From Diphasiastrum complanatum (Eukaryota > Streptophyta > Lycopodiopsida > Lycopodiales > Lycopodiaceae): DNA of 64,000 nucleotides. Below the pieces are notes generated by a model that was not told the DNA's origin, searched no databases, and was given only the letters and a program-made list of their open reading frames with translations. The position numbers and the translations under genes are program-made. Location: the NCBI GenBank assembly GCA_029204225.1, contig CM055096.1, positions 46,298,579 to 46,362,578 on the forward strand, read 5' to 3'. This document shows positions 9,697 through 20,579 of this stretch, piece after piece (position 1 is the first letter of the stretch; every line of letters starts with the position of its first letter).

Positions 9697-11538
9697 TTAA
9701 TAGAGAGGAGGAGACTCTACCAATTTGGCAATTGAAGCATCCTCATGTGCTTTGCTTTCATTACTAATGATCTTTTTGTGAATCCTCTTGATCCCATGCA
9801 CATCACAAAAGGCCTTGAACTTGTTAGATATGTACTCACCACCATTGTCACCTCTCAAGCACTTGATCTTTGTGGAGAATTGGTTCTCCCTTGCATTCTT
9901 GAACTTGACAAAGACATCATACACTTCATCCTTGCTCTTTAGTAGATAGATCCAACAAAATCTACTAAAATCATCAATTAATGTTACATACATCTTAGCT
10001 CCACTATTGCTAATTGTAGTAAATCCATGAATATCCAAATGTACAAGTTGAAAAGGCTTTGTAGATCTAGAAATAGATCTAGTATAAGGTAGTCTATGTG
10101 ACTTAGACAAAGCACAAGACTCACAAACATGCTTGTCATTACTTAAGGAACTTGGAAGACCAATCACAACCTTCTTCCTTGCCATTACCTCCAATGACTT
10201 GAAGTTGAGGTGTCCCATCCTTTTGTGCCAAACCTCTTGAATAGAAATTTGCTCCCTTGCAACACATCCAACTTGGTTAGCAATAACACAAGCATCAAGT
10301 TTGAACAACTTCCCTTGTCTTTTACCTTTTCCAATCAAGACATCCTTCTTTTTGATCAAACAAGCATCTCCATCAAACTCCACCTTGAGGCCCTTACTTA
10401 GCATTTGACTCACACTAAGCAAATTCTTGGTAATAGATGGAATAAACAAGACATCCTCCAAATGAACATTCCTATTTGTAGAGAGAGAAATAGGAATTGT
10501 GCCAATCCCTTTGATTGCACACTCACCATCATTGGCCGTGTAGATCACCCTCTTGTCATCTCCATATGCCAACAAAGAAGTGAAATACTCTTTGTGAAAG
10601 GTCATGTGTGAACTTGCTCCACTATCAATCCACCAAGGATCTAGATCTCCATCATTGACAAGCATACATGAAGACATCACAAAAGCATCATCATTTGCAT
10701 CTTGCACATCCAAACCATCCTCATCAAGAGTAAGATTACCTTGCTTGTCTCCTTGATCTCTCTTCTTCTTGTAGCACTCACTTGCAAAGTGTCCTTTGAT
10801 GCCACAATAGAAGCACTTGAGCTTTGATCTATCCTTCTTTTTGCCACTTGAAGAAGCATCCACTTGATCTTGCCCTTTAGACCACTTGCTTTTGGTTTTG
10901 CCCTTGAATTTGTCCTTTGTGAACATAGCATCCTCTTGAAGTGTCGATGTAGATCCACCTCTTGCTTGAAGCCTATATTCCTCATTGATCAAGATCTCTT
11001 GAAGATCCATCAAACTTGGCAAAGTCTTTTGAATAGCAATACTTTGAACAATGTTAGCATGAGCATCCAACAAGACATTAAGAATCACTTGAATACGTTC
11101 TCCTTCCTTAATGCTTTCATCTACGCAAGCTAACTCATCATTCAATGCTTTCATTCTCAAAACAAAAGTACTTGGACTTTCTTCATTCTTTTGCAAACAA
11201 GAAAAGATTTGCCTTCTTAGAGTCAGCACTCTAGAAGTAGACTTGGATTCATAAAGCTTCTTCAATGAATTCCAAGCTTCCAAAGATGATGTGCACTTAC
11301 CAACTTCCTTGAGAAGTTCATTGGTAACATTCATCTTTATCATGTGTAGAGCCTTCTTGGCCCTCTTGTCATACCTCAATTGATCCTGTTGTGTTGCTGG
11401 TCTCTCCTCCAAACCTACAACAATATCCAAAACATCATTCATCTCAAGAAGTGACTCCATCCTCACTTTCCATAATGAATAGTTACTTGAGGTAAGCCTA
11501 TCATTGGCTTCCAACATGACTCCAATTGAGGTTGCCAT
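9697..11538 (-). CDS. Copia Gag-protease-integrase, truncated
   Basis: A 613-codon open frame. Gag domain at residues 1-200, with SNYSLWKVRMESLLE and KSTSRVLTLRRQIF. Zinc knuckle CFYCGIKGHFASEC at 242-255 (C-X2-C-X4-H-X4-C). Protease motif WWIDSGASSHM with the catalytic triad at 305-307. Pre-integrase histidine/cysteine zinc site (VWHKRMGHLNF ... CESCALSKSH). Integrase core with the first Asp at about 502 (HLDIHGF) and the second at about 564 (RGDNGGEY). The frame diverges soon after, before the third catalytic residue (Glu in a VERKN-type motif), and ends. Reverse transcriptase and RNase H are absent. The long open frame suggests a young element truncated by deletion. Normal copia polyproteins run about 1300-1500 residues. 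Gag is closely similar to that of the element at 15656-21217. Confidence 0.9.
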   Translation of the reverse strand: MATSIGVMLEANDRLTSSNYSLWKVRMESLLEMNDVLDIVVGLEERPATQQDQLRYDKRAKKALHMIKMNVTNELLKEVGKCTSSLEAWNSLKKLYESKSTSRVLTLRRQIFSCLQKNEESPSTFVLRMKALNDELACVDESIKEGERIQVILNVLLDAHANIVQSIAIQKTLPSLMDLQEILINEEYRLQARGGSTSTLQEDAMFTKDKFKGKTKSKWSKGQDQVDASSSGKKKDRSKLKCFYCGIKGHFASECYKKKRDQGDKQGNLTLDEDGLDVQDANDDAFVMSSCMLVNDGDLDPWWIDSGASSHMTFHKEYFTSLLAYGDDKRVIYTANDGECAIKGIGTIPISLSTNRNVHLEDVLFIPSITKNLLSVSQMLSKGLKVEFDGDACLIKKKDVLIGKGKRQGKLFKLDACVIANQVGCVAREQISIQEVWHKRMGHLNFKSLEVMARKKVVIGLPSSLSNDKHVCESCALSKSHRLPYTRSISRSTKPFQLVHLDIHGFTTISNSGAKMYVTLIDDFSRFCWIYLLKSKDEVYDVFVKFKNARENQFSTKIKCLRGDNGGEYISNKFKAFCDVHGIKRIHKKIISNESKAHEDASIAKLVESPPLY

Positions 11539-12125
11539 GTAGCAATGACCTGATCTTCTCTTTCAACCTGTTTCAATACACAAAGCACTCCTTTGAACAA
11601 CAACAAATGCTTTCAAAAGAAATCACCAAGATTTGAAACTATCTCACAAATTCTCTTCTAGCACTTATCAAACAAATCAACACATAGAATCATGGAATCT
11701 TGATCAACCTATGATCTATCCTCAATCTAATGACTTTTGCCACTTCCTAAGATTGAAACACACTCAAATGAAGTCCAGCATCCTCACTATCTAGAGATCC
11801 AATCAAAATTAGGGTTTTGACAAAATCACAAAAAATTGACTATTCCAAATCTACATGCAAATGCTGAAAATTTGATATGCAATCTATAAGCCACCACTTA
11901 GGCTGAACCAATGATCCAAAAATCGGCCAAATCCAGCATGTGAATTCAAAAAATGGAATTGAACAAGTATATTGACCTACTTAGTGTTTTGATCTACAAA
12001 AGATCCAATCTACAAAAGCAAAAAATCCGATTTTGGTGTAGAATCCTCTCTAGCATGCTCTAGACTTGATATCTTCACCAAATCATTGATAGATCTGATT
12101 TCCTCCTTCATAGCCTGAAACACAA
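11539..12125 (-). other. 5' leader of truncated copia element
   Basis: Untranslated region between the primer site and the Gag start codon on the minus strand. No coding motif seen. Confidence 0.7.
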
Positions 12126-12137
12126 GCTCTGATACCA
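12126..12137 (-). other. Primer binding site (tRNA-iMet)
   Basis: GCTCTGATACCA on the plus strand, i.e. TGGTATCAGAGC on the minus strand, adjoining the LTR. Confidence 0.9.
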
Positions 12138-12788
12138 TGTGAAAGATTTCAGATCCCTAAGATCCAATCTACTTGAATGATCTTTGGTTAGAAAAAGAAA
12201 TACACTACCAATTTCACCAATGTAGAAAAATCAGCATCTACACACAATTTGAGATGCAAACACTAATAGAACTTGATCAAACTTGAATAAAATGATTATG
12301 TACTGTTGCTGTCCATACAAAACCAGCAAGCTACTGTATTTCACACGTATGGATCCAAAAATAGCAAATATAGATCATTCTACACATAGAATTGCAAGCA
12401 ATCACCAAGATAGTGCACCAATGGATAGTAGAACCCAAGAGAACCATGTATAAGCATGAAATGAGATAGAGAAGAGAGAAGATGACTCTCTCCACGAGTT
12501 ACATCCTTTTATAGCAGGTCCAAACCCTATTTGGCCACTTGGCTTTCCCACCAAAATGCTAACCCTACCAATTTTGGGTCTAGATTCAATGTACCCAACT
12601 TATTCAAATTGAATCTACTCAAACTCGCATTCTATATTTCCCACACTTTCAAAAAGTGTTTACTCAAATGAAATTTAGACTAATGAACTTTGAAAAGTCA
12701 ACCTCTAAGTCTAAAACAAAGTTTTGGCCTCAATATGCCAAATATGAAAATATTGCAAAATGTGATGAAACTAGTTGAATCTTTCACA
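12138..12788 (-). repeat. 5' LTR of truncated copia element
   Basis: 651 bp beginning TGTGAAAGAT and ending ATCTTTCACA on the plus strand, an inverted terminal repeat of the TG...CA type. It adjoins the primer site on its inner side. The outer edge coincides with the outer tip of the palindrome arm at 12789, whose partner arm ends in a (TA)n tract, so this element probably inserted into that TA-rich sequence. No matching 3' LTR is present near 9697. Confidence 0.8.
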
Positions 12789-15623
12789 TATAATAGAGAT
12801 CTTTTAAAAAAACAAAATACTGTTGGGCGTAGGCCGCAGAGGAGAGAGAGATATATAGAGAGAGGTGAGGCCATATGGAGTGGGTATAAATGATGGGGCA
12901 AGGGAGATAGAAGAACGTGAATGGAGAAGAGAGAAAGAATATTGCGGAACAGCTCTCCCATTCTAATTAGCTACTAAATGCTATCATCACCCCTTCTTCA
13001 TGTAGTCCAATAACGATATAGGACTCAATTTCTTTCTTTAAACTCTCTGAGTACCTTAAGCAACAAATCTCTACAAAATTGTAAGGGTATATCTTCATTG
13101 GATTATAGATTTCATATGAACTTTGTGACAATCTTGAGCATTATATTTTCCTAGCTGCACTCACATCAGGCGCGTCTCACTTCTCAGTCCAAAACTTTTA
13201 GCACTGTCCACACGCTCTCTTGGATACAGATCAAAGGTGCATGATTATTTCACAAGAATAATCCCACATATGCATCTTTTCTCCTCCCCTACATAAGAGA
13301 AGAGTTTCAATAGTTTAAGCGGATTTGAGTTGATGGGAAGGGCGAGAAACATCAATAAAAGTAGGCCTCAACCATTTCAGCTTCCGGGAATCAAAGACAC
13401 AGACACAACATTACTTTTATTTTCCAAACCCAAATTTACAAGCAGAACAGATCTTGACTTTCATTTTGCGAAAAGTGTTCTCTATTTGGATCACAGTATG
13501 CAAATCATTTTTTGAAAACAGGCAAAAAAAGCTAGTTGTCCCATGGGTTCCCACAACTATCCAAGATTTGCACACCAAAAACGAGTTTGAGACGAGGTCA
13601 CAATGTTATGTAATCGTGGAGCATACGATGCTACAGAGACATCCAAAAGCAAGAGTGAGCACGACCTAATGATTCAGAGCTTTAGAACTTGAAGCTAACA
13701 CTAGTCTTGCTACAATCTTAGAGCTTCAGATACTACAAAAACATCAAACAACAAAAGTGAGCATCGACCTAATCTAGAGCATCAGAAATTGAAGATAACA
13801 GCAGTCGAACAGAATCTTATAACTCCAAATCTTGCACAAGTATCGAATGGCAAGAGTGAGTAGCAACCTAATAATCCCGCTTCAAAATTTCAAGAAAAAA
13901 GAGCTTTAGCCTACAGTGCGATGATGCATCCTCACCTCACCTCCGCTCAAACTCTATTTCTCAATGCATAGCAGCACCGACCAAAATTAGAAAAACTCTT
14001 TGAGATGAGATGCAAAGTGATGAGAGGCACACTAATCCTTCATACACAGACATATGATGAGATTTAAAGAAGCAAAACAGTGTTTCCAGAATCTAGCTGA
14101 TGCAAAATATAAAGAGAAAAAGAGAAAAAGTTGAGTCCCTACTGTTGCTCAAGGACGATTACCAATTATTGTTGCTTCATAGAAATGGAAACGATTAGGA
14201 GATAAGGAGACGATTGGAAGTTTTAGAAGGAGGAATAAAAAAATGTGGCGATTTGGTGTTTCTCAAACAAATTTGATGGTGGTATGACACTCATGCATAG
14301 CATAGAAATTGGGCTTAAATCCTTAATGGCATGTATAGAGCTTAGAGGTCAGATTATTCTGGTAGTCGCGTTCTATGTATAATTTCTCTATTCTAGAAGG
14401 ATACTAATTCATGAACAATGGACAGAGGGCTGTTGTGAGATTCGAGCCCTGCCATGATAATTATTCTGGAGATATCCATGGTTTATGTACAAGGATGTGG
14501 CGGACAATCTGTGTGACTTGCTATATGATATAGTCGCTCTAGATTCCTGCTTACGTGTAGAAATTCAGACACCGATGCCTTTGCACCATATGTTTGAAGA
14601 TGATTTTCTTGCTCTTGGAAGCCACTATGCACAATAAGCATTTTGGTTACAGTTTTTCCAATTCCTATTCAAAGTTAGACTTCTCGAATAAAATAATACT
14701 TCTGTGCTGAATCCTGTGTGGATAAAATGTCGCTGACAGGATTATGCAGACTGTTAGTGAATCTATCAAGCATATATAGCGTTTTGATTGTCGTGATATT
14801 TCTAAGGGCTAAAGAGTATGCTCTTCTGCTACAACACAAAATATCTTAGAGTATCCCAGAGATTTTGAGAGACTTGGAAGACACTTTGAATTTCAGCACT
14901 AGGACATTGAACTCCAAGCTGGACGAAAAAAATCCAAATTCAGGCTCTCTTGATGAGAAATAACATGATACCGTTGCAACTGAACCATCTCAAGTGAATG
15001 TTAGTGATTTTTCTTGCAAAAATGAAAGAATTAATTTTTTTCTCTCAACTTTTCCTCTTTTACTACTTTCATGATTGTACTTCTTAAAAATCAGAGCTTC
15101 AAATTTCTAAGTGCTTGCATGTTGTCAAGTTATGGATCACTTTTTTCCAATCCTCATGCAGGACTACAGAAAGGGAATGTCACGATTGAAAAAAGTGACA
15201 GACTCTCTTGGAAAAAAGAAAACATTTCTAATAAGCCATCAATTGGAGGTGCTAAAGCAAGAAGATTCTTATCCAATCACACATGCAAAGAATCAAGTGT
15301 CAGATACGAAATTTAGAGAGAAATTGTTCAACCCACACGAACATTGGAAGGAAGTAATCGAGTGGAAAAGGGACAAGTGTGGACCAACTTAGACAAACTC
15401 ATAGGTGTTATCAGGAAAGAAAACCTATCATCAGAAGTTATGAGGACTTTGCAAAATCATTGCACAACATTTGTAAAATCTGTACATGATTGTTGGGGAA
15501 AAGACAACGTTACTCATTACATGATGCTAATCTATATCATTATTTGGTACTTTTCTCATTCAGGCTTATATTTTATTCTACTAATGTAACTAATCAAAAC
15601 TATTGTTTGCAGCACATCCTTCT
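12789..15623 (+). repeat. Palindrome 1, left arm
   Basis: An inverted copy of 22342-25177. The outer tip reads TATAATAGAGATCTTTT here and AAAAGATCTCTATTATA at the other end; the inner match ends at CACATCCTTCT. Lengths are 2835 and 2836 bp, with low divergence judged from scattered comparison (5 of 61 codons differ in one compared frame). It carries fragments of a spliced transposase-like gene read toward the centre. Confidence 0.9.
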
Positions 15624-15650
15624 GCACCTGTTCCAGTTGATGTAAATGAT

Positions 15651-15655
15651 GCAGA
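15651..15655. repeat. Target site duplication, left
   Basis: GCAGA, repeated exactly at 21218-21222 on the other side of the element. Confidence 0.95.
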
Positions 15656-16301
15656 TGTGAAAATTGTCAACATTTCCTTGTCTAGTTTTAGGCCAAAATT
15701 GCTAAAAATGGCACATAGTTTAGGATCTGACTTTTCACACGTGTGAAACAGGTCTAGATATTTTTAGTAAGTGTATTTTTTCAGTATGAAGAAGTGTCAA
15801 ACTTCAAGACCTTCGAAATGAGTCCATTTTCATGTATTTTGGACATATATGCCAATTTACCTATATAGGGCATATTTTAGGTAAGGAGGGTCTAGAGAGA
15901 GGAGAGAGAGTCATCTCTCTCAGCTATATATAGCAGGTAGGCCGTGGAGAAACAGGTTGGAGCAGATCCATTGTATTCATTTGCTTAATGAGAGATTTTT
16001 CTATTGGGTTCTCCTTCCATTGTTGGCATTGTGTAGTGATTGAGTTCAAGCTTTGTGTGTATGATCTTAGGTGCTTTCCAAAAGTGGTAGGCTGATGTAT
16101 TATGGACTGTATAATGCTATTTTGGGCCGCACTTGATGTTTATGGAAGTTTCCATTTGTGATAAATGCTTTTTGATCAAGTTCTTTGCATTCTAGGTAGC
16201 ATAGAATGTGTTGCCAATTCCTAGCTTATGTAGTTTGGAGTGCAAGCATTCAAGCCAATGATCTTGGAGTTTAGATCCACTTAGGATCTGTATTTTTCAC
16301 A
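15656..16301 (+). repeat. 5' LTR
   Basis: 646 bp, TGTGAAAATT at the start and a TTTTTCACA end. A TATA-like AGCTATATATAGCAGG at about 15920-15935 is a likely promoter core. Confidence 0.95.
15920..15935 (+). promoter_or_regulatory. Likely LTR promoter TATA box
   Basis: CTATATATAG lies in the middle of the LTR, preceded by a GA/CT-rich palindromic stretch (AGAGAGGAGAGAGAGTCATC). The position fits a U3/R boundary; the transcription start has not been determined. Confidence 0.5.
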
Positions 16302-16313
16302 TGGTATCAGAGC
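16302..16313 (+). other. Primer binding site (tRNA-iMet)
   Basis: TGGTATCAGAGC immediately after the LTR, the standard plant copia primer site. Confidence 0.95.
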
Positions 16314-17473
16314 TGGTTGGCTTCTATTTACAGTAAGTATTCCATTTTTGGTGATATTTGGATGTTTGATCAAGTTCTAGCATGATTTTGCATTGCTTTG
16401 TTGATCAAATCTTACTAACCTTTGTTTTGTGAGTTGAACTTGTGGATCAAAAGCATATTTCAGGTCTATTGAAGATCAGAGGCTGAAAAGAAACTATTTT
16501 GGATCAGATCATAACACCTGATCATTTGTGATTGTGAGGCTTGTGCATATTCAATACTAACAATGTTCTTTTCAATCCTATTGTTGACAATCTCCATTCT
16601 TGGATGAACACTCTCCTTAAGTGGATGAAACTTCTCCTTAAGTGGATGACAAATGCTCTTTTGAGTGAGTTGTAATTCTCCTAAAGGCTGAGCAAAGCTC
16701 CCATTTGGATGAAAGATCCCCTTTTTTGGGTGAACATATTGTAAGCTCCATTGTGAAGAGCATATTGTAAAGATTGTCATCAATTTTGGCATAATTTTTG
16801 GTGTACTTTGTTGAGCATGTAAGTAACTCTCCTTATGTAATTTGATTGGAGCATTTGCTGGAAGGTGTTAACCATTATGCAAGTGTGTTTTCAGGTTCTT
16901 AACAGGTTGAGGAACATTCTCATGTGAAGTGATCTTAGATCTACATCTAAACACCAAGATTTGACAAGATAGTGAAGCTAGTCTTGTGATTCACTAAGTG
17001 TGCTCATTCATTCACCTCTAAATCTTGTATTTATCACTTGCTGGAGTTTATAAACTTTTAGAAGTGTGGTTTACATGTGGTTTTACAGGTTGAATCAATA
17101 TCTTAGTGTGTTGATCATATGTTGATCAAGTTTGTTCATTACTAGGTAATCTTGGCATCCTAGTTTTGGGTATTTTCTAAGAATGCAAGTAACTCTTCAC
17201 ACCATAACTTGATTTGGTCACTTGCTGGAAAGTTTGAGAGCTTAAGCAAGAGTGTGTTCAGGTTGGTTTGATTTTGTAATCCATTCTTAGTGTGTGCAAA
17301 GTGTTGCATGTGTTTCAATCTTCCTTTCTATGCTTGGAAACCATCTAGGTTCAAGATAGAAGTGTTTTAGGGTCCTAAATCTTCGTAGATCTCTTTATCT
17401 ATCATTTGTTGAGAGAAAAGTGAGTGCTAAGTGCTTTAGGACAAAACCTAAAAGTTGAAGAAACATTAGAATC
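16314..17473 (+). other. Long 5' leader
   Basis: 1.16 kb between primer site and start codon with no long frame. It contains short internal repeats: CTCCTTAAGTGGATGA twice in tandem near 16613-16650, and CACTTGCTGGA at about 17036 and 17220. A packaging or dimerisation signal would be expected in this position, but none can be identified by eye. Confidence 0.6.
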
Positions 17474-20400
17474 ATGGCTTCCAATGGTGGGATCATGCTA
17501 GAGTCTAGTGAAAGGTTGAGTTCATCAAACTACTCTACTTGGAAAGTGAGGATGGAGTCCTTACTTGAGTTGAATGAACTCATGGACATAGTTGCAGAAA
17601 TTGAAGAGAGACCTCTCACACTTCAAGAGCAACAAAGGTTTGATAAGAAGGCCAAAAGGGCTCTTCATATCATTAAAATGAATGTTACAAATGAACTTCT
17701 CAAGGAAGTTGGAAAGTGTCAAAGTGCAAGTGAGGCATGGAATGCCTTAAAGAAGCTCTTTGAATCAAAGTCCACATCTAGGGTATTGACCCTAAGGAGA
17801 CAAATATTTTCTAGTAGGCAAAGAGAGGGTGAAAGTGCTCATGCATTTATCTTGAGAGTTAAGTCCCTAAGTGATGATTTAGCATGCATTGATGAGAACA
17901 TAAAAGATGGTGAAATAGTCCAAGTTATGTTGAATGGTTTGCTAAATGAACATGCTAACCTTGTGCAAAGTTTTGCCATTCAAAGAGTCTTGCCAAGTGT
18001 GGTTGACTTGCAAGAAATCTTATTGGCTGAAGAACATAGGTTGCAATCAAAGCTTGATGGTGCATCCTTGCAAGGTGGAGGTGAAGAGGCTTTCTTCACA
18101 AAAGGCAAATTCAAGGGCAAAGGTAAAGGCAAAGGGAAATGGTCCAAAGGTGGTAACTTTGATCATGATGATCACTCTTCCTCTTCCTCTTCTACTAAGA
18201 ACAATAAGTCAAAGTTCAAGTGCTTTTATTGTGGGATAAAAGGACATTTTGCAAATGAATGCCATAAGAAACAAAATGCTAGATCTAGGTTGAGATCTAA
18301 TGTACTTCTTGGAGATGATAATTGTTGTGCTAACTTGGCAAGCTTTGGTGAATCTATGGTCAATTTTTTGGATCCATTGGATCTTGAAGATGCACTAGTG
18401 TTACCTACTAGTCATATGGAGTCATGTGGAGCTAAATTAGCATCATGTTTGTACTCTTCTACTCATGGACTTCCAAGGCTTGGTGGTTCTTCAATGGTGC
18501 TAGATGGCAAGTGCAAAAATGGAAAAGGTAAGGAAGGAGCTAACTTCATCAATGGAGTTGATGAAGATTCTTCTTTGGAAGTGATTGTTGCTAATGACTT
18601 GTTTGTTCATATGGAAAAAGATGGAGATGCTAAGTGTCATTCTTTGCAAGAAGATGGTTGTTCTTCTAATTCTTTTCATATTGATGTATGTAATCATGTG
18701 GGAAAAGATGATGGTGCTTTGAGCATGCTTGAAGGAAATGGTTCTTTTACATCTTTTTGTGATAAAGTCATTTGTGCAACAAGTGGTGTCACATTTCTTC
18801 ATAAAAAGAGTAGATCAAAGGTTTCTATCATGAGACTTGGTGAGGGAGATCACAAGTCAAAAGGAAGAGAAGTATGTGAAGTGTTCAAAGTAGGATGTAC
18901 TTTGAATGATGTTTTTATGAACGATAGTGAGGAAGAATCATTATCATATGACTCATTACCTAAATCATTGAGTAGAAGTTCATGTTTGAAAAGAGAGAGT
19001 ACTTCAATCACTCTTATGTTGAAGGTACTAAGGATTCTTTTCTTGGCTTCTAATATTCAAGAGTCTTCTACTTCTTATGGTGCAACTATCAAGAGGGAGG
19101 TTTCTAACTTTTGTGGTGCTAGCATTAAGAGGGAGTCTTGTGAAGGAAAGGGCAATGGAAGAGTGGTTCTTGGGAAGATCCAAAGCATGGATCTAACATC
19201 TCTTCATCAACTCAAAGCATTCTATGATTGTGGTGGATTGTTCATTCATGGTCAAGATGGCAAAAGGTTGGTTGAAGAAGACTACATGGAACAACTCAAG
19301 TGGCAACTTCTTCAAGGCAAGGGAGATATCATTGGTGAGCTTATTGAGGTTTGTTATGAACTCAAGAGGGCTGTTTTGATTAGGTTTGATACTCATCTTC
19401 ACCTACTCTACTTCATGTTAAATGGAAATGTTGGAATCTATCTTTTGGTTTATGATGGTGGCATTGTTTTCACTAACTATAGTGAAGGGTCAAATTTGAG
19501 CATTGATGAGATCTTGTGGGATCTTAATCATGTGTTTGAGAGGGATTATCTTCAGAGTTTCAGATCTGAAGATGTTCACATATGCAAGATCTTTGATGTC
19601 TTATTGGAAGATCAAGAGGTTGATCTTGGATTGCTTCATCAACACCAAGAGACAAGTGGCAATTCGAAGCTAGTGAAAAGCATCAAAGAAGAGACAAATG
19701 GTCAAGGCATTTTGGATCTGTTTTTACAGGTTCTTGAAGGTTCAAGTAAGGTCTTTGGAGCTGCAAGGAAGTGTCTTCTTACTCTACCTCACTTGCCTAA
19801 TCTCATGTATGAACATTGTTATGTCAATGTGTTGAAATTGTCAAATTTCAATAAAACTAGTTCCATAGTTTTGCATCCTTTGGATCTTGGAGATGGAATA
19901 GTTATCATTGCTGGTTTGTATGATCAAGTACATGAATTCATTCAGATCTTGAAAGGTATTGAAGTGGTCAATATGTTTTCTTTTGAACAAAGTTCAAGAT
20001 CTAGTATTCTAGTGTTGGCAAATTGGCAACTTGTTGACATTGTAGGATCAAGCGTTGTGTGCAAATCTTGTGGAGGTACTTCAAGTATTTCAAGTTCAGG
20101 TTTTGGTCATTCAAATGGAGTAGGGAACACATCTTTTTGGCATTCATTCACTCAAAGGCTTTCATGGATTGAAGATCTACAAAGGCAAGGTGGTGATGGA
20201 AGTTCATTCATGGAGATACATGTTGCATTCACTATATGTATAGTGAAATGTGGAGGAGGCATGCAAACACTTGTTGATCACTTTCATTTACAACTTGTTT
20301 GCTGCTATTTTACAGAGAAACCAGAGATGGATACATGGAGGAATTCATTAATTGAGATTCTATGTTCTTTTACATGTACCATTTTTATGATTCTATGTAA

Positions 20401-20566
20401 AATTGATGTAAGAAATAGTGAAGCATCCTATATGGACACTATTATCTATATCAATTATGTTGTGTCCTATTTTGTACATATTAGGATCCTTGAGAAGAGA
20501 TCTATTCTGATGATGGAGATCATTCTTAAGTTGGAACAAAGTAGTGTTGTAAAACTAGCAAGTTAA
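17474..20566 (+). CDS. Copia Gag fused to long unknown region
   Basis: 1030 codons. Residues 1-200 are copia Gag (SNYSTWKVRMESLLELNEL, KSTSRVLTLRRQIF), closely similar to the Gag at 9697-11538. A Gly/Lys-rich linker (KGKFKGKGKGKGKW) precedes a zinc knuckle CFYCGIKGHFANEC at residues 250-263. From about residue 280 onward I see no DSG protease, no integrase HHCC or D-D-E, no YVDD reverse transcriptase and no RNase H. The region is rich in Ser, Gly, Asp and Cys, has a block beginning LHQLKAFYDCGGLFIHG near residue 577, and near the C-terminus two hydrophobic stretches (ILCSFTCTIFMILCKI and DTIIYINYVVSYFVHI). The stop lies a few bases before the polypurine tract. An uninterrupted frame in a recent insertion suggests it was under constraint or copied very recently. 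An envelope-like product, captured host sequence, or open but untranslated filler are all possible. Confidence 0.85.
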   Translation: MASNGGIMLESSERLSSSNYSTWKVRMESLLELNELMDIVAEIEERPLTLQEQQRFDKKAKRALHIIKMNVTNELLKEVGKCQSASEAWNALKKLFESKSTSRVLTLRRQIFSSRQREGESAHAFILRVKSLSDDLACIDENIKDGEIVQVMLNGLLNEHANLVQSFAIQRVLPSVVDLQEILLAEEHRLQSKLDGASLQGGGEEAFFTKGKFKGKGKGKGKWSKGGNFDHDDHSSSSSSTKNNKSKFKCFYCGIKGHFANECHKKQNARSRLRSNVLLGDDNCCANLASFGESMVNFLDPLDLEDALVLPTSHMESCGAKLASCLYSSTHGLPRLGGSSMVLDGKCKNGKGKEGANFINGVDEDSSLEVIVANDLFVHMEKDGDAKCHSLQEDGCSSNSFHIDVCNHVGKDDGALSMLEGNGSFTSFCDKVICATSGVTFLHKKSRSKVSIMRLGEGDHKSKGREVCEVFKVGCTLNDVFMNDSEEESLSYDSLPKSLSRSSCLKRESTSITLMLKVLRILFLASNIQESSTSYGATIKREVSNFCGASIKRESCEGKGNGRVVLGKIQSMDLTSLHQLKAFYDCGGLFIHGQDGKRLVEEDYMEQLKWQLLQGKGDIIGELIEVCYELKRAVLIRFDTHLHLLYFMLNGNVGIYLLVYDGGIVFTNYSEGSNLSIDEILWDLNHVFERDYLQSFRSEDVHICKIFDVLLEDQEVDLGLLHQHQETSGNSKLVKSIKEETNGQGILDLFLQVLEGSSKVFGAARKCLLTLPHLPNLMYEHCYVNVLKLSNFNKTSSIVLHPLDLGDGIVIIAGLYDQVHEFIQILKGIEVVNMFSFEQSSRSSILVLANWQLVDIVGSSVVCKSCGGTSSISSSGFGHSNGVGNTSFWHSFTQRLSWIEDLQRQGGDGSSFMEIHVAFTICIVKCGGGMQTLVDHFHLQLVCCYFTEKPEMDTWRNSLIEILCSFTCTIFMILCKIDVRNSEASYMDTIIYINYVVSYFVHIRILEKRSILMMEIILKLEQSSVVKLAS

Positions 20567-20569
20567 GTT

Positions 20570-20579
20570 GAAGAGGGAG
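20570..20579 (+). other. Polypurine tract
   Basis: GAAGAGGGAG directly before the TG of the 3' LTR, the expected plus-strand priming site. Confidence 0.9.

Noticed and set aside
18500-19402. Minus-strand frames antisense to the Gag-fusion frame
   Set aside because: Shadows of the long plus-strand frame.
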